A DNA stretch of 8,105 bases. Origin: an uncultured Acetobacteraceae bacterium (GTDB lineage Bacteria > Pseudomonadota > Alphaproteobacteria > Acetobacterales > Acetobacteraceae). The stretch covers positions 1 to 8,105 of the forward strand of contig CALNAL010000227.1 of the NCBI GenBank assembly GCA_937874445.1, read 5' to 3'. The first letter of the stretch is position 1. Every line of letters begins with the position of its first letter. The notes below the pieces were generated by a model, which was not told the DNA's origin, ran no database searches, and saw nothing but the letters and a program-made list of their open reading frames with translations. A program made the translations under genes and the position numbers. This document shows, piece by piece, positions 5,484 to 8,105 of the stretch.

Positions 5484-7984
5484 TCCGCTCCCTGAGCCGA
5501 CGGGTCTGGCAGAAGGCACAGCACAGCCTGGGCAACGGGCGGCTCGGCTCGGCAACATGGATCGCCGTCATCGCGATCCTCGGCATCTGGATATCGACGG
5601 GGCTCTATCTCAACCAGCAGCGCAAGCAGGCCATCTCGACCGCCCAGGCCACGGGCGCCAATATCACCATCGCCTTCTCCGAGGCGCTGATGCGCACCGT
5701 GAGCGAGATCGACCGCACCCTGCAGTTCGTGCGCATGCTGCACGAGAATCTCGGCACCGAGACGGACCTCGCCTCCTGGTTCAATCGCGCCGACCCCGAA
5801 ATCAGGATGGCGACGCAGATCAGCCTGGTCGGGCGCGACGGCGTGGTGCTGCTGAGCAACCTGCAGCCGATCACCGAACGCATCGACATCTCCGACCGGC
5901 CGCATTTCCGCTTCTTCGCCGACCACCCGCGCGACGTCCTGCACATCAGCCCGCCGGTGCAGGGACGGATCTCGCACAAGTGGACCCTGCAATTCGTGCG
6001 GATGCTCCGCACCCCCACCGGCGGCTTCAACGGCATCGCGGTGGTCTCGGTGACCCCCGAGCAGCTGGTGGGCTTTGCCGACCCCATCGACCTCGGGCCG
6101 AAAGGCGATTTCGCCGTGGTGGGATACGACGGCATGGTCCGCGCGCGGATCACCGAAGGGCATGACCAGGTCCTGTCCGGGACGGACACCCTGGCGCCGG
6201 CCATCCGCGAGGCCGCCGCGCCCGACACCGAACACGGCCCCGAACACGACAGGGCGGAGCGCGACCACGGGTCGTACTGGTGGACCAACCCGATCGACGG
6301 GGTGACCCGGCTGGAGAATTTCCGCCGCCTGCCGGACCTCGACCTGATCGTCACGGTGGGCGTCTCGCAGGACACCGTATTGGCCGGCTTCTACCACGCG
6401 GTGCCGCGCGTGCTGGCGGCGGCGCTGGCGGCCAGCCTGCTGCTGCTGCTGCTGGCCCTGGTGGGCACGCGCGCCCAGCGCCAAAGCCGGGCCGCCCGCA
6501 CCGCGCTCGACCGCACGCTGGCCGCGATCAGCCAGGGCATCGCCATGACCACGCCGGAGGGCCGCGTGGCCGTGATCAACCGCCGTGCCCAGGAAATGCT
6601 GGGACTTTCCGACTCCGTCTCCGTCGGGCAGTCGCTGAGGGCGATCCTGCCGTGGGAGGGCCCCGCCCCCACCCCCGGACAGAACGAGCGCCTCGACAAG
6701 CGCGTCATCGGGGGACACCAGATCGTCGAGGTGCAGACCCACGTCCTGGAAGATTCCTCGGTGGTGCAGACCTTCACCGACGTGACCGCGTGGGAGCACG
6801 CCCAGCGGACCATGGAGGCGGCGCGCTCGGCCGCCATGACCGCCTCGCAGATCCGCACGCGCTTCCTGGCCACGATCAGCCACGAAATCCGCACCCCGCT
6901 GAACGGAATCCTCGGGATGGCCACCCTGCTCTGCGACGCCTCCCTGCCGGAGGAGGCGGCCGAGCAGGTGCGGACGATCCACGAATCCGGCCACCACCTG
7001 CTGGCATTGCTCAACGACGTGCTGGACTTCGCCAAGATCGACGCCGGCGCCATCGTGCTGGAGACGGCGCCCTTCTCGCCCCGCCTGGTGCTGGAACAGG
7101 TCGGCGCGCTGCTGACGGCCCAGGCCCGCGAGCGCAACCTCTCCTTCGTGCTGCTCCCCGCGCCCGATCTGCCGGATTCCGTGGCCGGAGACGCCCAGCG
7201 CCTGCGCCAGATCATGCTCAACCTGATCGGGAACGCCCTGAAGTTCACCCACCGCGGCGGGGTCACGGTGCGGCTGGGCGTTCGGGACTTGCCGGCGGGA
7301 GACACCGCGGAGGGCTGGATGCTGACCGGCGAGGTGATCGATACCGGCATCGGCATCGCCCCGGAATCCATGAGCCAGCTGTTCGAGGAATTCGTCCAGG
7401 CCGACGGCTCGATCGGCCGCGAGTTCGGTGGCAGCGGCCTCGGGCTGGTGATCAGCCGGCGGCTGGCGCGCGCGATGGGCGGAGAGGTCACGGCCGAAAG
7501 CGAGCTGGGGCAGGGCAGCACCTTCCGTTTCACGGCCCGCGTGGGACGGGTCACCGCACCGGCCGAGGCCCCGCCGATTCTGGCCGAAACCGGACGGTTG
7601 CGGGTGCTGGTGGCCGACGACAACGGAGTCAACCGCCTCATCTCCTCGCGCTATCTGGAACGCGCCGGGCATGTGGTGGAGACGGTCGAAGACGGCACGG
7701 CGGCCCTGGAGGCGGTGCAGCGGGGCGCGTACGACCTGATCCTGATGGACCTCATGATGCCAAGGATGGACGGGCTCGCGGCCACACGGGCGATCCGCGC
7801 GCTGGAAGGCTCCGTGGCCAGCGTGCCGATCATCGGGTTGACTGCTTCCTCGGCCAACGAGGATGCCGAGGCCTGCCGCATCGCCGGCATGGACGGCTTC
7901 GCCACCAAGCCCCTCGTGCCGGAACGGCTGCTCGCCGAGATCGCCCGGGTCATGGCCGAGGCGCGGCGGGACCGGGCCGCGTAA
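5480..7984 (+). CDS. Membrane hybrid sensor histidine kinase (Cache sensor, PAS, HisKA, HATPase, receiver)
   Basis: An 834-residue inner-membrane sensor kinase. Order: cytoplasmic basic start; first membrane helix about 25-44; periplasmic double-Cache-like sensor about 45-308 (PDC features such as SLVGRDGVVLLSN and ISDRPHFRFF); second membrane helix about 309-330; PAS-like domain about 340-435; HisKA with phospho-acceptor H468 in FLATISHEIRTPLNGILGM; HATPase with N box LNLIGNALKFT (N585), DTGIGI (621-626) and GGSGLGL (650-656); C-terminal receiver about 706-830 with D713/D714, phospho-acceptor D757 in LILMDLMMPRMDG, T788 and K810. There is no HPt domain, so a separate HPt protein or direct transfer to the neighbouring regulator is needed. 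The ATG at 5480 overlaps the upstream stop by four bases and has no strong Shine-Dalgarno, consistent with translational coupling. The ligand cannot be told from sequence. An acidic, His-bearing segment (about 248-264) interrupts the distal sensor region. Confidence 0.96.
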   Translation: MIRSLSRRVWQKAQHSLGNGRLGSATWIAVIAILGIWISTGLYLNQQRKQAISTAQATGANITIAFSEALMRTVSEIDRTLQFVRMLHENLGTETDLASWFNRADPEIRMATQISLVGRDGVVLLSNLQPITERIDISDRPHFRFFADHPRDVLHISPPVQGRISHKWTLQFVRMLRTPTGGFNGIAVVSVTPEQLVGFADPIDLGPKGDFAVVGYDGMVRARITEGHDQVLSGTDTLAPAIREAAAPDTEHGPEHDRAERDHGSYWWTNPIDGVTRLENFRRLPDLDLIVTVGVSQDTVLAGFYHAVPRVLAAALAASLLLLLLALVGTRAQRQSRAARTALDRTLAAISQGIAMTTPEGRVAVINRRAQEMLGLSDSVSVGQSLRAILPWEGPAPTPGQNERLDKRVIGGHQIVEVQTHVLEDSSVVQTFTDVTAWEHAQRTMEAARSAAMTASQIRTRFLATISHEIRTPLNGILGMATLLCDASLPEEAAEQVRTIHESGHHLLALLNDVLDFAKIDAGAIVLETAPFSPRLVLEQVGALLTAQARERNLSFVLLPAPDLPDSVAGDAQRLRQIMLNLIGNALKFTHRGGVTVRLGVRDLPAGDTAEGWMLTGEVIDTGIGIAPESMSQLFEEFVQADGSIGREFGGSGLGLVISRRLARAMGGEVTAESELGQGSTFRFTARVGRVTAPAEAPPILAETGRLRVLVADDNGVNRLISSRYLERAGHVVETVEDGTAALEAVQRGAYDLILMDLMMPRMDGLAATRAIRALEGSVASVPIIGLTASSANEDAEACRIAGMDGFATKPLVPERLLAEIARVMAEARRDRAA
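6437..6454 (+). repeat. (CTG)6 triplet run coding for poly-Leu in the second membrane helix
   Basis: Six consecutive CTG codons encode L320-L325 of the kinase's second transmembrane helix. Triplet runs can gain or lose units by slippage without a frameshift, which would change helix length. It may simply reflect strong CTG preference. Confidence 0.8.
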
Positions 7985-8011
7985 CCGGGCGGCGTAGCGG
8001 CTGCGCATGTT

Positions 8012-8027
8012 CCTGCCGCAAGGCAGG
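8012..8027 (+). terminator. Hairpin with GCAA tetraloop after the kinase gene
   Basis: CCTGCC (8012-8017) and GGCAGG (8022-8027) form a perfect 6-bp stem closed by a GCAA (GNRA) tetraloop, starting 27 bases after the kinase stop. No T-run follows, so it is either a weak or Rho-assisted terminator or a 3'-end stabilising stem. Confidence 0.4.
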
Positions 8028-8055
8028 CGCGCCCATCCCCGCAAGAGGCCCCCGC

Positions 8056-8105
8056 CTGTCTCTTATACACATCTGACGCTGCCGACGAAGGCTTAGGTGT
8101 AGATC
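8056..8105. other. Illumina Nextera adapter read-through (not genomic)
   Basis: The last 50 bases are synthetic. Bases 8056-8074 are the Tn5 mosaic end in reverse complement (CTGTCTCTTATACACATCT). Bases 8075-8088 (GACGCTGCCGACGA) are the Nextera read-1 adapter. Bases 8089-8096 (AGGCTTAG) are the reverse complement of an i5 index, CTAAGCCT. Bases 8097-8105 (GTGTAGATC) begin the P5 primer complement. The biological sequence ends at about 8055. Confidence 0.98.

Noticed and set aside
5402..8044. An 880-codon open frame on the minus strand, antisense to the kinase
   Set aside because: It is the shadow of a real gene in GC-rich DNA. Its product is Arg/Gly/His-rich without any domain, while the plus strand encodes a complete kinase with all motifs. 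It also runs close to the adapter.
8056..8074. Tn5 mosaic end as a real transposon end
   Set aside because: It is followed directly by the sequencing adapter, an index and the P5 primer, so it comes from library preparation.
6280..8076. A plus-strand open frame in another phase of the kinase gene running into the adapter
   Set aside because: Arg/Pro/Gly-rich shadow frame whose end lies in synthetic sequence.

Overview
The window is a GC-rich bacterial contig, apparently complete from end to end, since its last 50 bases are Illumina Nextera adapter. Two things point to an alphaproteobacterium: the divergent pair of rph-rdgB (minus strand) and hrcA (plus strand), a common alphaproteobacterial arrangement, and the protein sequences themselves. 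Acetobacteraceae (Roseomonas-like) is my best guess, based partly on the short A/T-rich hairpin element between rph and hrcA, which resembles elements I associate with that family. No search was run, so the family is an inference.

Layout. (1) Bases 1-903 are a small metal/iron-regulatory locus on the minus strand. A YqjI-type PadR repressor with a Gly/His/Cys-rich N-terminus is followed, with a 4-base overlap, by the start of a DUF2218-like protein cut off by the contig edge. A perfect 19-bp inverted repeat lies just upstream of the repressor's ribosome binding site and is probably its own operator. Upstream of it is a fourfold 15-base tandem repeat. (2) Bases 901-2703 hold three minus-strand genes, in transcription order rph (RNase PH), rdgB (inosine/xanthosine triphosphate pyrophosphatase, ATGA overlap with rph) and a secreted DUF2501 protein. 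(3) Bases 2704-3074 are a 371-base divergent intergenic region with three separate hairpins and no credible gene. (4) hrcA, the heat-shock repressor, runs rightward from a GTG start. The usual neighbour grpE is not behind it. (5) Bases 4275-7984 hold a two-gene signalling operon with an ATGA overlap: a RocR-like response regulator with an EAL c-di-GMP phosphodiesterase domain, and an 834-residue membrane-bound hybrid histidine kinase with a periplasmic Cache-type sensor. (6) A short tail with a GCAA-loop hairpin leads into adapter sequence.

How the genes work together. rph and rdgB are housekeeping RNA-maturation and nucleotide-sanitation enzymes. The kinase and the EAL regulator very likely form one pathway in which an extracytoplasmic signal changes cyclic di-GMP breakdown. 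The PadR/DUF2218 locus is likely to respond to a metal and to extend, beyond the contig edge, into iron-acquisition or ferric-reductase functions. I found no mobile element, CRISPR array, tRNA or rRNA. Nothing here amounts to a wholly new system. The points most worth following are the regulatory palindrome with its truncated operon, the c-di-GMP signalling pair inserted where grpE would be expected, and the unremoved adapter.
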